Part shown: piece by piece, positions 26,428-35,042 of the stretch
How positions within the stretch are numbered: the first letter of the stretch is position 1
Layout of the letters: each line of letters starts with the position of its first letter
NCBI GenBank assembly: GCA_002796995.1
Contig: PEKW01000002.1
Span: 1 to 64,000 of the forward strand
DNA length: 64,000 nucleotides
Source: Rhizobium sp.
GTDB taxonomy: Bacteria > Pseudomonadota > Alphaproteobacteria > Rhizobiales > Rhizobiaceae
Direction of reading: 5' to 3'
The notes under the pieces: generated by a model
The model's database searches: none
What the model was told of the DNA's origin: nothing
What the model saw: only the letters and a program-made list of their open reading frames with translations
Position numbers and translations under genes: made by a program

Positions 26428-26456
26428 TGACTTGCCGAGCGGCAATAGCCAAATAG
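26428..26456 (+). promoter_or_regulatory. Probable sigma-70-type promoter for infC
   Basis: TTGACT (26428-26433) is followed after 17 bases by CAAATA (26451-26456). The -10 is weak. The leader beyond it holds the hairpin CGCGCTT-G-AAGCGCG (26474-26488). Confidence 0.45.
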
Positions 26457-26524
26457 CTGAAACGCTAGAAGCCCGCGCTTGAAGCGCGTTGCCGCAAGGC
26501 TCAATAGTTCAGGAGAATACGACC

Positions 26525-27061
26525 ATTCGCAGACCTTTCAAAGCCGATGCCCCTGTCAAGGAAGGGCCGCGCTCCAATCGGGAGATCCGGATTCCCCGGG
26601 TCCAGCTTATCAATGACGAAGGCCAGAACCTCGGCATCGTGCCGACGGATGAGGCGCTCAGGATGGCGGAAGAGGCGGGTCTCGATCTCGTCGAGATTTC
26701 CCCCAATGCCGAGCCGCCGGTCTGCAAGATCCTGGACCTCGGCAAGCTGAAATTCGCCAACCAGAAGAAGGCGGCCGAAGCGCGCAGGAAGCAGAAGATC
26801 GTCGAGGTCAAGGAAATCAAGATGCGTCCGAACATCGACACCCATGACTATGAGGTGAAGATGCGCGCGATGAACCGCTTCTTCGAAGAGGGCGACAAGG
26901 TCAAGGTGACCCTGAAGTTCCGCGGCCGCGAAATGGCCCACCAGGAACTCGGCATGAAGCTCCTTCAGCAGGTGAAGGAAGATACCGTCACCATCGCCAA
27001 GGTCGAAGCCGAGCCGAAGCTCGAAGGCCGTCAGATGATGATGGTGCTCGCACCGAAGTGA
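26525..27061 (+). CDS. infC: Translation initiation factor IF-3, AUU start
   Basis: IF-3 binds the 30S subunit and checks start-codon choice. The 178-residue protein begins ATT-CGC-AGA ([10 protein letters not shown]) with an AGGAG nine bases upstream. No ATG lies in a suitable position, and an in-frame TTG at 26489 would add a non-conserved leader. [30 protein letters not shown] and the C-terminal [16 protein letters not shown] and [12 protein letters not shown], in pieces, are diagnostic. The AUU start is the known IF-3 autoregulation device in other bacteria. A terminator follows at once, so infC is transcribed apart from rpmI. Confidence 0.96.
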   Translation: MRRPFKADAPVKEGPRSNREIRIPRVQLINDEGQNLGIVPTDEALRMAEEAGLDLVEISPNAEPPVCKILDLGKLKFANQKKAAEARRKQKIVEVKEIKMRPNIDTHDYEVKMRAMNRFFEEGDKVKVTLKFRGREMAHQELGMKLLQQVKEDTVTIAKVEAEPKLEGRQMMMVLAPK

Positions 27062-27086
27062 GTCTGGAAAGACGCACCGCGAAACA

Positions 27087-27110
27087 AGCCGCCGCTAAGG
27101 CGGCTTTTTT
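27087..27110 (+). terminator. Rho-independent terminator of infC
   Basis: AGCCGCC-GCTAA-GGCGGCT is a 7-base stem followed by TTTTT, 25 bases after the infC stop. Confidence 0.9.
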
Positions 27111-27133
27111 CATGGGCGTTTGCTGACTTTTTC

Positions 27134-27161
27134 CTGACAGCCGCGTTGGGCAAGCTGTCAG
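27134..27161. promoter_or_regulatory. Inverted repeat upstream of the Asp-rich gene
   Basis: CTGACAGC (27134-27141) and GCTGTCAG (27154-27161) are perfect 8-base arms with a 12-base spacer, about 58 bases before the start codon. A regulator site is plausible; the adjacent OmpR-type regulator is the obvious candidate, but this is inference. Confidence 0.5.
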
Positions 27162-27218
27162 CCCCCCGGATGCATGATGCTCGTCATAGAGTTCATCCCA
27201 GCATACCGGAGGAAAAAA

Positions 27219-27815
27219 ATGATCAATATCGTACGCAGACATCTTCTCGTCTCGACCACCGCCCTCTTCTCGCTCACCCTCGCGCCGGCCCTCGTCTCCG
27301 CCGTTTCGGCGCCGCTCGGCGCGTCGATCGTTTCGGTCGCGCTTGCCGACGACGACAATGACGGCGGCAGCGACGACGGCGGCAATGACGACAACGACGG
27401 CGGCTCCGACGACAATGGTTCCGACGACGACAGCGGCGGCAATGACGACGGGGGCAACGACGACAATGACAACGGTTCCGACGACAACGGCTCCGATGAC
27501 AATGGGTCTGACGACAGTGGCGACGATGACAACGGCACGGACGACGATTCGTCGGACGATAACGGCGTCGACGACAATGGCGCCGATGACGATCTCGACA
27601 ATGGCGCGAACAGCAATCGCGGCCGTGATGACCGCACCAGCCTCGTGGTCAACGATAGGCAGCTGCGCGGGCTGAAGAACGGCACCATGGTCGCCGTCGA
27701 CCAGAACGGCCGTCGCCTCGCTCTGGAAATCGAGCAGGAACACAACCGGACCGAAGTGAAGATCAAGGCGCCGCGCAATTCGGTGACTGCCGTGACGATC
27801 GTCCCGGCCAACTGA
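27219..27815 (+). CDS. Exported Asp/Asn/Gly-rich repeat protein, unknown function
   Basis: The 198-residue protein has a basic-hydrophobic signal peptide ending near VALADDD (about 43). About 95 residues built from short Asp-Asp-Asn-Gly-Ser units follow (about 44-138). The C-terminal 60-residue domain (LRGLKNGTMVAVDQNGRRLAL, in pieces) probably forms a small beta fold. The acidic tract could bind calcium or other cations, as in RTX-like or calsequestrin-like tracts; that is inference. ATG 27219 follows a perfect CGGAGG ribosome site, so expression may be high. Two strong hairpins separate it from the next gene, which also has an Asp-rich tract. Confidence 0.8.
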   Translation: MINIVRRHLLVSTTALFSLTLAPALVSAVSAPLGASIVSVALADDDNDGGSDDGGNDDNDGGSDDNGSDDDSGGNDDGGNDDNDNGSDDNGSDDNGSDDSGDDDNGTDDDSSDDNGVDDNGADDDLDNGANSNRGRDDRTSLVVNDRQLRGLKNGTMVAVDQNGRRLALEIEQEHNRTEVKIKAPRNSVTAVTIVPAN

Positions 27816-27823
27816 GGTCCGTT

Positions 27824-27888
27824 GAAACGGCTGCGGCGCAGCCGCCGGTGCCGCAGCCGTTTCACCCCCGCCCGCAAACCGGGCGGGG
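27824..27888 (+). terminator. Two tandem hairpins between the Asp-rich genes
   Basis: The first stem is GAAACGGCTGCGGC with GCCGCAGCCGTTTC (27824-27837 and 27850-27863), 14 perfect base pairs. The second is CCCCGCCCG with CGGGCGGGG (27866-27874 and 27880-27888), followed by TCTTCTCGTT. Together they should stop or strongly reduce read-through into the downstream operon. Confidence 0.85.
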
Positions 27889-27967
27889 TCTTCTCGTTGC
27901 AGTGGCGCCTCGGCCCTACAAACGCTAGTCTCGGAACCGATCGGGCGGCGAAGAGAACGACGAAAAC

Positions 27968-28495
27968 GTGAGAATGATGAACAGGCGAGAATTCCTGCTG
28001 TTGCTGATGGCGGCGCTGCCCGGCGCCGGCACGCTGCTGCATGTCGATCCGGCCTTCGCCGACGACAAGGGCGGCGACGACGGCGGGGATGATGGCGGCG
28101 ACGACGGCGGCAGCGACAGTGGCGACAGTGGCGACGATGGCGGCAGCGACGACAGCAGTGATGATGGCGGCAGCGACGACAGCAACGACGATAGTGGCGA
28201 CGACGGAAATGACGACGGCAACGGTGAGGACGGCAAGGGGCAGGGCAAAGGCGATGACGCGGACGACCATGTCGAGGCGCGCGCCGCCGTTCGCGACGGC
28301 CGCATCCTGCCGCTTCGCGACATCCTGAAGCAGGTGAAGGTCATGCGGGCCGGGCGTGTCCTGTCCGTCGATCTGGCGCTCGGCGGCAGGACGCCGGTCT
28401 ATATCCTGAAGGTCGAGAACAATACGGGAAGGGTCCGCACGCTTCGCCTCAATGCCCAGACTGGCCGCGCCCTCGGCCCCTTCGGGTGGTGGTGA
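27968..28495 (+). CDS. Exported Asp-rich protein with PepSY-like C-terminal domain
   Basis: The 175-residue protein begins at GTG 27968; ATG 27974 or 27977 is also possible. The NRREFLLLLMAALPG leader is Tat-like, ending near AFADD. An Asp/Gly/Ser tract (about 33-97) is followed by a PepSY-like domain (about 100-170; GRILPLRDIL, YILKVENNTGRVRTLRL and NAQTGRAL, in pieces). PepSY proteins often sit next to two-component systems and modulate sensing or proteolysis. Here the response-regulator gene starts 4 bases after its stop, so it is probably a periplasmic partner of the sensor kinase. Confidence 0.82.
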   Translation: MRMMNRREFLLLLMAALPGAGTLLHVDPAFADDKGGDDGGDDGGDDGGSDSGDSGDDGGSDDSSDDGGSDDSNDDSGDDGNDDGNGEDGKGQGKGDDADDHVEARAAVRDGRILPLRDILKQVKVMRAGRVLSVDLALGGRTPVYILKVENNTGRVRTLRLNAQTGRALGPFGWW

Positions 28496-28499
28496 CGCC

Positions 28500-29165
28500 A
28501 TGCGGCTGCTGCTTGCCGAAGACGATCGCGATATCGCCGAACACACCAAAGCCAAGCTCGAGGCGGAAGGCTATCTGGTCGACCATCTCGCGACCGGCCC
28601 CGAGGTCTGGGAGGAGGGCGAGACCGGCGACTATGCCGCGATCATTCTCGATCTCGGCCTGCCGGGCATGGATGGCCTGTCGATCCTGAAGCGTTGGCGG
28701 GCAGGGGGCGTCGAGACGCCGGTCCTCGTCCTGACCGCGCGCGGGTCCTGGATGGAGCGGGTCGACGGTTTTGAGGCCGGCGCCGACGATTACCTGCCGA
28801 AACCGTTCCGCAGCGAGGAACTGATCGCCCGCCTCAAGGCGCTGCTACGCCGCTCGCGCAGGCGGCCGTCGCCAATCAAGGCGGCAGGGCGTTTCGTCGT
28901 CGACGACCAGACGCGGCGGGTGACCTATGACGGCCGGCCGCTGGAACTGACTGCGCTCGAATACCGCCTCGTGCAATTGCTCGTCAGCGAACCCGGCCGC
29001 GTCTTCGATCCGATCGAGATCGCTCGGCGCGTGCAGGGGCGCGACGACGACACGGCCAAGAACTCGGTCGAGGCGATGATCGCTAGACTCCGGCGCAAGA
29101 CCGATCCCGAGGCGATCGAGACGCGGCGCGGCTTCGGCTATGTGCTGCCGGATCAGAACGTATGA
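28500..29165 (+). CDS. OmpR-family response regulator
   Basis: The 221-residue regulator has a receiver domain (1-118) with Asp7/Asp8 (AEDD), phosphoacceptor Asp51 (ILDLGLPGMDG), Thr79 (VLTARG) and Lys101 (YLPKPF). A winged-helix DNA-binding domain follows (about 130-218; LTALEYRLVQLL, RRGFGYVLP). It resembles the PhoP/QseB group. It starts 4 bases after the PepSY gene and overlaps the kinase gene by 4 bases (ATGA). Targets probably include the upstream Asp-rich genes, where an inverted repeat is present. Confidence 0.93.
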   Translation: MRLLLAEDDRDIAEHTKAKLEAEGYLVDHLATGPEVWEEGETGDYAAIILDLGLPGMDGLSILKRWRAGGVETPVLVLTARGSWMERVDGFEAGADDYLPKPFRSEELIARLKALLRRSRRRPSPIKAAGRFVVDDQTRRVTYDGRPLELTALEYRLVQLLVSEPGRVFDPIEIARRVQGRDDDTAKNSVEAMIARLRRKTDPEAIETRRGFGYVLPDQNV

Positions 29166-30487
29166 TCCATTCGCTCCGAATCCGGGTCGTGCTCGGAGCC
29201 TTCGCCGCCGTCGTCTTCATTCTTCTCGTGCTGGGTTATGGCCTGAGCCGCGTCTTTTCCGGCTATGTCGCCGAGCGCTATCGGGTGGAGATGGCGGGCA
29301 TCGTCGACCAGCTGGCCGCGGGCCTGGAACTGCGCAACGGCAAGGTGGTCCTCGAAAAGACGCCGACCGATCCCCGCTTCACCCTTCCCGGCAGCGGGCG
29401 CTACTGGCAGGTGGTGCCGAAGCCGGGCGAGGTGCTGCGCTCGCGGTCGCTCTGGGATGTCGATCTGCCGGCCGATGCGCTGCTGCCGGCGGAGGACGGC
29501 TTCCAGGCGGCGGAGGGACCCGACGGTGCCGACCTTCTGGTCTACCAGCGTGATATCTCCCTCGACGGTCCGAATGGCTCCCGGCCGTTCACGCTCTCGG
29601 CCGCCTTCGATCGTATCGAGTTCGACGAGGCGGTCGCCCAGTTTCACAGCGCCATGGCCCTGATGCTGACGCTCAGCGCCGCGGTCCTGGTCGCCGCCGC
29701 CATCTTCCAGGTGGGCGTGGGCCTCGCACCGCTCGTGCGCCTGCAGCAGCGGGTGGGGCTGGTGCGCTCCGGGCAGGCCAATTCGGTCGACGATGTCGGC
29801 GTTTCGGAGCTGCGGCCGCTCGTCTCCGAGCTCAACCTGCTGCTGCAGGAGCGCGAGACGGCGGTCGAACGGGCGCGCGCCCGGGCCAGCGATCTGGCGC
29901 ACGGCCTCAAGACGCCGCTGACTGTGCTTCTCCAGCTCGCCGACCATCTTCCGCCCGCCGAGAAGGAACTGGCGCGCCAGCAGGTGGATCTCATCCGCCA
30001 GCGCGCCGACCGCCAGCTGCAATCGGCACGGCTCGGCGTTGAGCAGATGAGCCTGACCGAGCTCGGCGCGCTGATCGGCAAGCTGGTCATGGTGCTGAGG
30101 CCGATCACCGAACCGCGCGGCGTCGAATGGCAGCTCCGCGTTCCGGCCGGGCTTGCGGTCGACATGGACGCCGCCGACTTCGCCGAGGCGCTCGGCAATG
30201 TGCTCGACAACGCGACCCGCTTTGCCCGCAGCGAAATCCGCGTGACGGCGTCAGCCGCAGACAAGGCGGCGGTGGTGACCGTCGAAGACGACGGCCCGGG
30301 CGCATCGGAGGCGGATCTCGCCATCCTGCCATCGCGTGGCGTGCATCTGGGGGAGGGCGACGGCGGTTCCGGCCTCGGTCTCGCCATCACGGCGGAAATC
30401 CTCGCCGCCTATGGCGGCGCGCTGGAACTCGGACACTCGGATCTCGGAGGGCTGTCGGTGAGTCTGTCGGTGCCGTTGCGCGGGTAG
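29162..30487 (+). CDS. Sensor histidine kinase, PhoQ-like
   Basis: The 441-residue membrane kinase has two membrane segments (about 8-30 and 165-187) around a periplasmic sensor of about 130 residues. A HAMP-like linker follows, then a dimerisation helix with His247 in DLAHGLKTP, and an ATPase domain (NVLDNATRFA N-box, EDDGPGAS, GGSGLGLAI). The sensor part has few acidic patches of the classical PhoQ type, so its ligand is open. The overlapping regulator gene and upstream PepSY/Asp-rich proteins suggest a cation- or envelope-sensing unit. No gene follows within the operon. Confidence 0.92.
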   Translation: MIHSLRIRVVLGAFAAVVFILLVLGYGLSRVFSGYVAERYRVEMAGIVDQLAAGLELRNGKVVLEKTPTDPRFTLPGSGRYWQVVPKPGEVLRSRSLWDVDLPADALLPAEDGFQAAEGPDGADLLVYQRDISLDGPNGSRPFTLSAAFDRIEFDEAVAQFHSAMALMLTLSAAVLVAAAIFQVGVGLAPLVRLQQRVGLVRSGQANSVDDVGVSELRPLVSELNLLLQERETAVERARARASDLAHGLKTPLTVLLQLADHLPPAEKELARQQVDLIRQRADRQLQSARLGVEQMSLTELGALIGKLVMVLRPITEPRGVEWQLRVPAGLAVDMDAADFAEALGNVLDNATRFARSEIRVTASAADKAAVVTVEDDGPGASEADLAILPSRGVHLGEGDGGSGLGLAITAEILAAYGGALELGHSDLGGLSVSLSVPLRG

Positions 30488-30531
30488 CAGCTTCGCATCG
30501 TCCGCAGCTTCGAGATTCCCGAGGCGACCCG

Positions 30532-30560
30532 TTGCGCTTTCATCCGTCAGCGGTTATAAG
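30532..30560 (+). promoter_or_regulatory. Sigma-70-type promoter of rpmI-rplT
   Basis: TTGCGC (30532-30537), an exact 17-base spacer, and TATAAG (30555-30560) form a good housekeeping promoter. It predicts an untranslated leader of about 95 bases before rpmI, long enough for L20-type feedback control, though no specific fold was proven. Confidence 0.7.
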
Positions 30561-30661
30561 CGCGCGTCCGAACGGTCCGGCAGGGCATGCCGTGGCCGTT
30601 CTTTATGCTTGAAAACGGGCGTCGTCTGTCCGTTTCGATACAAGAACAATGGAGTAGCAAA

Positions 30662-30865
30662 ATGCCCAAGATGAAGACGAAGTCCTCCGCCAAAAAGCGG
30701 TTCAAGATCACTGCCACCGGCAAGGTCCTCGCGGCCGCCGCCGGCAAGCGTCACGGCATGATCAAGCGGTCCAACAAGTTCATCCGCGATGCTCGCGGCA
30801 CGATGGTTCTTTCCGAAGCTGACGGCAAGAAGGTCATCAAGAACTACCTGCCGAACGGTCTCTGA
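30662..30865 (+). CDS. rpmI: 50S ribosomal protein L35
   Basis: The 67-residue basic protein matches L35, with [14 protein letters not shown] at the start and [11 protein letters not shown] at the end. It is part of the 50S subunit. The start at 30662 is the conserved one; the reading extending upstream to 30587 is the leader. It is co-transcribed with rplT, 38 bases downstream. Confidence 0.98.
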   Translation: MPKMKTKSSAKKRFKITATGKVLAAAAGKRHGMIKRSNKFIRDARGTMVLSEADGKKVIKNYLPNGL

Positions 30866-30903
30866 GACCCTTTCGCTTTTTGGATCATTAAGGAGATCAT
30901 GAC

Positions 30904-31308
30904 ATGGCACGCGTAAAACGTGGCGTAACTTCCCGCGCCAAGCACAACAAGGTATTCAAGGCAGCCAAGGGCTTCTACGGCCGCCGCAAGAACACGATCC
31001 GCGCCGCAAAGGCCGCTGTGGATCGTTCGAAGGCATTCGCCTACCGCGACCGCAAGGTCAACAAGCGCAACTTCCGCGCCCTGTGGATCCAGCGTATCAA
31101 CGCTGCCGTCCGCGAACACGGCCTCACCTACGGCCGCTTCATCGACGGTCTGAACAAGGCCGGCATCGAAGTCGACCGCAAGGTTCTGTCCGACATGGCC
31201 ATCCACGAACCCGCAGCCTTCGGCTCGCTGGTCGAGGCTGCCAAGAAGGCACTGGCCTATCTCAAGGACGCCGGCACGGCGAACGAGTTTGAAAGCGCGG
31301 TCAAGTAA
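30904..31308 (+). CDS. rplT: 50S ribosomal protein L20
   Basis: This is a 134-residue L20, with [18 protein letters not shown] at the start, [14 protein letters not shown] and the RNA-binding C-terminal part. The family is slightly shorter in some bacteria, and the C-terminal extension is usual in alphaproteobacteria. L20 binds 23S rRNA early in 50S assembly and represses its own operon in well-studied bacteria. A strong terminator follows 40 bases after the stop, which separates rpmI-rplT from pheST. Confidence 0.98.
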   Translation: MARVKRGVTSRAKHNKVFKAAKGFYGRRKNTIRAAKAAVDRSKAFAYRDRKVNKRNFRALWIQRINAAVREHGLTYGRFIDGLNKAGIEVDRKVLSDMAIHEPAAFGSLVEAAKKALAYLKDAGTANEFESAVK

Positions 31309-31349
31309 GCCAGCGCTTCCCAAGCTTTTGTAAAAAGAAATTGTTGGGA

Positions 31350-31383
31350 AACCCGCGCTGGCAGGGCTAGCGCGGGTTTTTCA
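31350..31383 (+). terminator. Rho-independent terminator after rplT
   Basis: AACCCGCGCT (31350-31359) pairs with AGCGCGGGTT (31369-31378), followed by TTT-C-ATTTT. The stem is ten base pairs. Confidence 0.9.
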
Positions 31384-31440
31384 TTTTGTCGTCATGCCGG
31401 GGCGTTAGGGACCCGGTGGTATAAAGGGCAGGAAACGGAC

Positions 31441-32526
31441 ATGTCCGATCTCGACAGTTTGAAAACGGCGCTTCTCGCCGACATCGCCGCGGCGGACAAC
31501 GAAGCCGATATCGAAGCGGTCCGCGTCGCCGCGCTCGGCAAGAAGGGTTCGGTCTCCGAACTCCTCAAGACCCTGGGCTCGATGACGCCGGAAGAGCGCC
31601 AGACGCGCGGTGCGGCAATCAACGCGCTGAAGACCGAGGTCACCGAAAAGATCACCGCCCGCAAGACCGAGCTGAAGGATGCCGCCATCACCGCGCGGCT
31701 GAAGGCCGAGACCGTCGACGTCTCGCTGCCCGTCCGCTCCTCGCCGGCCGAGCGCGGCCGTATCCATCCGATCAGCCAGATCGTCGACGAGATCACGGCG
31801 ATCTTCGCCGACATGGGTTTCTCGATCGCCGAAGGCCCGGATATCGAGACCGACTACTACAATTTCACCGCGCTCAACTTCCCCGAGGGCCATCCGGCCC
31901 GTGAGATGCACGACACTTTCTTCCTGGAGCCGGACGACAACGGCGACCGCAAGGTGCTGCGCACCCATACCTCGCCGGTGCAGGTGCGCACCATGGAGGC
32001 GCAGAAGCCGCCGATCCGTATCGTCATCCCCGGCAAGACCTATCGTCAGGACAGCGACGCCACCCATTCGCCGATGTTCCACCAGGTCGAAGGCCTTGTC
32101 ATCGACAAGACCGCCAATGTCGGCCATCTGCGCTGGATCCTCGAGGAATTCTGCAAGGCCTTCTTCGAGGTCGACAATGTCGTGATGCGCTTCCGCCCGT
32201 CCTTCTTCCCGTTCACCGAACCGAGTTTCGAGGTCGACATCCAGTGCGATCGCTCGTCGGGTCCGATCGTCAAGTTCGGCGAGGGGACCGACTGGATGGA
32301 AATTCTCGGCTGCGGCATGGTCCATCCGAACGTGCTGCGCGCCGGCGGCCTTGATCCCGACGAATATCAGGGCTTTGCCTGGGGCATGGGGCTGGACCGC
32401 ATCGCCATGCTGAAATACGGCATGCCGGACCTGCGCGACTTCTTCAACGCCGACGTGCGCTGGATGAGCCATTACGGTTTCCGCCCGCTCGACGTGCCGA
32501 CATTGTTCGGCGGCCTGAGCGCGTAA
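31441..32526 (+). CDS. pheS: Phenylalanine-tRNA ligase alpha subunit
   Basis: The 361-residue class II synthetase subunit has an N-terminal coiled-coil arm (1-90), motif 2 with [20 protein letters not shown] (about 199-218), and motif 3 [13 protein letters not shown] (about 318-330). It forms an alpha2beta2 enzyme with PheT and charges tRNA-Phe. A TATAAA near 31420 may be its own -10, but a matching -35 is not clear. pheT starts 13 bases after its stop. Confidence 0.98.
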   Translation: MSDLDSLKTALLADIAAADNEADIEAVRVAALGKKGSVSELLKTLGSMTPEERQTRGAAINALKTEVTEKITARKTELKDAAITARLKAETVDVSLPVRSSPAERGRIHPISQIVDEITAIFADMGFSIAEGPDIETDYYNFTALNFPEGHPAREMHDTFFLEPDDNGDRKVLRTHTSPVQVRTMEAQKPPIRIVIPGKTYRQDSDATHSPMFHQVEGLVIDKTANVGHLRWILEEFCKAFFEVDNVVMRFRPSFFPFTEPSFEVDIQCDRSSGPIVKFGEGTDWMEILGCGMVHPNVLRAGGLDPDEYQGFAWGMGLDRIAMLKYGMPDLRDFFNADVRWMSHYGFRPLDVPTLFGGLSA

Positions 32527-32539
32527 GGAGGACAGACCC

Positions 32540-34963
32540 ATGAAATTCACACTCTCCTGGCTGAAGGATCACCTGGAAACCGACGCCACGCTCGACGAGA
32601 TTTGCGAGCGGCTGACCGCGATCGGCCTGGAGGTCGAGGACGTCGACGACAAGGCGGCCTACAAGCCCTTCGTCATCGCCAAGGTCCTGACCGCCGAAAA
32701 GCACCCCGAGGCCGACAGGCTGAAGGTGCTGACTGTTGACGCCGGCGACGGCAAGCCGGTGCAGATCGTCTGCGGCGCGCCGAATGCGCGGGCCGGTCTG
32801 GTCGGCGCGCTCGCCCGTCCCGGCACCTATGTGCCCGGGATCGACGTGACGCTGGCCGTCGGCAAGATCCGCGGCGTGGAAAGCCACGGCATGATGTGCT
32901 CCGAAAAGGAGCTCAATATGTCGGACAATCACGACGGCATCATCGACCTGCCGGACGACGCGCCCGTCGGCACGTCGTTTGCGTCCTATGCCGGTCTCGA
33001 CGATCCGGTCATCGAGATCAACCTCACGCCGAACCGCCCGGACTGCACGTCAGTCTTCGGCATTGCCCGCGATCTCGCCGCCTCCGGCCTCGGCAAGCTC
33101 AAGCAGCCGAAGGCGCCCGAGTTCAAGACCGATGGCGAAACGCCGATCGAAGTGAAGATCGTGCTCGACGACGAGAAGCTCTGCCCGGGCTTCGCCTATC
33201 GCCTCGTGCGCGGCGTGAAGAACGGTCCGAGCCCGCGCTGGATGCAGCAGCGGTTGCTGGCCATCGGCCTTCGCCCGATCTCGGCGCTGGTCGACGTCAC
33301 CAACTACATGACCTTCGACCAGGGCCGGCCGATGCACGTCTTCGACGCGGCCAAGGTCAAGGGTGCGCTGATCGTTCGCCGCGCCCGCGAGGGCGAGGAG
33401 ATCCTGGCGCTCGACACCCGGACCTACAAGCTCAACCCGACAAACGTCATCATCGCCGACGACAACGGTCCGGAGTCGATCGGCGGCATCATGGGTGGCG
33501 AACACTCCGGCTGCGACGAGAACACCACCGAGGTTTTGATCGAATCCGCGCTGTGGGATCCGATCAACATCGCCAAGACCGGCCGCAGCCACGGCATCAT
33601 CACCGATGCGCGCTATCGCTTCGAGCGCGGCGTCGACCCGGAATACATGATGCCCGGCCTGGAGCGTACCACCGAACTGGTTCTCTCCATGTGTGGCGGC
33701 ACCGCGGCCAAGGCCAAGGTGGTCGGCTACAAGGGTTTCGACCGCAAGGTCGTCGACTTCCCCTTCTCGGAAGTGAAGCGGCTGACCGGGCTTACCGTCT
33801 CCAACGACGAATCGCGCCAGATCCTGACCGGCCTCGGCTTCGAGGTTTCCGGCGAAGGCGAGACGGTTTCCGTCGCGGTTCCGTCCTGGCGCCCGGATGT
33901 CGACGGCAAAGCGGACCTGGTGGAAGAGGTCATGCGCGTGTTCGGCGTCGACAAGATCAAGCCCGAGCCGCTCGCCCCGACCGGTTCGGTCAACGGCAAG
34001 ATCCTGACGCCGCTGCAGATCCGCACGCGGATCGCCAAGCGGGCGCTCGCCGCGCGCGGCATGCTGGAGGCCGTCACCTGGTCCTTCATCCCGGAGGAGC
34101 ACGCCAAGCTCTTCGGCGGCGGAAGCCGCGCGCTGAAGCTCGCCAATCCGATCGCCGCCGACATGTCGGACATGCGCCCCTCGCTCCTGCCCGGCCTTTT
34201 GACCGCTGCCCAGCGCAATGCCGACCGCGGCTTCGGCGACGTAGCGATCTTCGAGGTCTCCGGCACCTACGAGAACGACAAGCCGGAAGGCCAGCGCCGC
34301 GTCGCCGGTGGCATCCGCCGCGGCACGGCATCGCTTGCCGGCGCCGGCCGCATGTGGTCGAACGCCACCAAGGGTGGCGGCAAGACGATCGACGTCTATG
34401 ACGCCAAGGCCGATGCGCTCGCCGTTCTGGAAGCCTGCGGCCTGCCGATGTCGAACGTCCAGATCGAGCAGGGCGGTCCGGCCTGGTATCATCCGGGCCG
34501 TTCCGGCACGATCAAGATGGGTCCGAAGGTGGTGATCGGCCATTTCGGCGAATTCCATCCGAAGACGCTCGAAGCGCTCGACGTGTCTGGTGCGCTCTGC
34601 GGCTTCGAGGTCTATCTCGACGTCGTGCCGGAACCGAAGCGGAAGGCGACCCGCACCAAGCCGGCGCTCGATCTCTCGCCCTTCCAGATGGTGAAGCGCG
34701 ACTTCGCCTTCGTGGTGGAGAAATCGGTCGAGGCGGGCGCGATCATCAAGGCCGCGGCCAGCGCCGACCGCAAGCTGATCACCGGCGTCAACGTCTTCGA
34801 CATCTTCGAAGGGGCCTCGCTCGGCGAGGGCCGGAAGTCGGTGGCGATCGAAGTGCTGATCCAGCCGGCCGACAAGACGCTGACCGACGAGGATTTCGAC
34901 GCGCTGACCAAGAAGATCGTCGGCAATGTCGAAAAGACCACCGGCGGCAGCCTGCGCGCCTGA
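32540..34963 (+). CDS. pheT: Phenylalanine-tRNA ligase beta subunit
   Basis: The 807-residue beta subunit has an N-terminal tRNA-binding OB domain (about 40-150), the B3/B4 editing domain (about 215-380; [11 protein letters not shown]), the B5 domain (about 400-475), a synthetase-like core, and a C-terminal anticodon-binding ferredoxin-like domain (about 713-806). The length is normal. A GGAGG ribosome site lies 8 bases before the ATG. It is co-transcribed with pheS and ended by a strong terminator. Confidence 0.98.
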   Translation: MKFTLSWLKDHLETDATLDEICERLTAIGLEVEDVDDKAAYKPFVIAKVLTAEKHPEADRLKVLTVDAGDGKPVQIVCGAPNARAGLVGALARPGTYVPGIDVTLAVGKIRGVESHGMMCSEKELNMSDNHDGIIDLPDDAPVGTSFASYAGLDDPVIEINLTPNRPDCTSVFGIARDLAASGLGKLKQPKAPEFKTDGETPIEVKIVLDDEKLCPGFAYRLVRGVKNGPSPRWMQQRLLAIGLRPISALVDVTNYMTFDQGRPMHVFDAAKVKGALIVRRAREGEEILALDTRTYKLNPTNVIIADDNGPESIGGIMGGEHSGCDENTTEVLIESALWDPINIAKTGRSHGIITDARYRFERGVDPEYMMPGLERTTELVLSMCGGTAAKAKVVGYKGFDRKVVDFPFSEVKRLTGLTVSNDESRQILTGLGFEVSGEGETVSVAVPSWRPDVDGKADLVEEVMRVFGVDKIKPEPLAPTGSVNGKILTPLQIRTRIAKRALAARGMLEAVTWSFIPEEHAKLFGGGSRALKLANPIAADMSDMRPSLLPGLLTAAQRNADRGFGDVAIFEVSGTYENDKPEGQRRVAGGIRRGTASLAGAGRMWSNATKGGGKTIDVYDAKADALAVLEACGLPMSNVQIEQGGPAWYHPGRSGTIKMGPKVVIGHFGEFHPKTLEALDVSGALCGFEVYLDVVPEPKRKATRTKPALDLSPFQMVKRDFAFVVEKSVEAGAIIKAAASADRKLITGVNVFDIFEGASLGEGRKSVAIEVLIQPADKTLTDEDFDALTKKIVGNVEKTTGGSLRA

Positions 34964-34987
34964 GGCGAAAGACCATTGAATGAAGAC

Positions 34988-35012
34988 AAAAGGCCCGCTG
35001 CGGGCCTTTTTT
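34988..35012 (+). terminator. Rho-independent terminator after pheT
   Basis: AAAAGGCCCG-CTG-CGGGCCTTTT pairs ten bases, and TT follows. The flanking A and T runs let it work in both directions, so it may also end the convergent EamA gene. Confidence 0.92.
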
Positions 35013-35042
35013 ATTTCCGGATCGCTGGAGCCGCGCCGGCCG

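Noticed and set aside
32896-34558. Long alternative frames over pheT on both strands
   Set aside because: pheT is complete and conserved in its own frame. The alternatives are Arg/Ala/Gly-rich shadows without ribosome sites.
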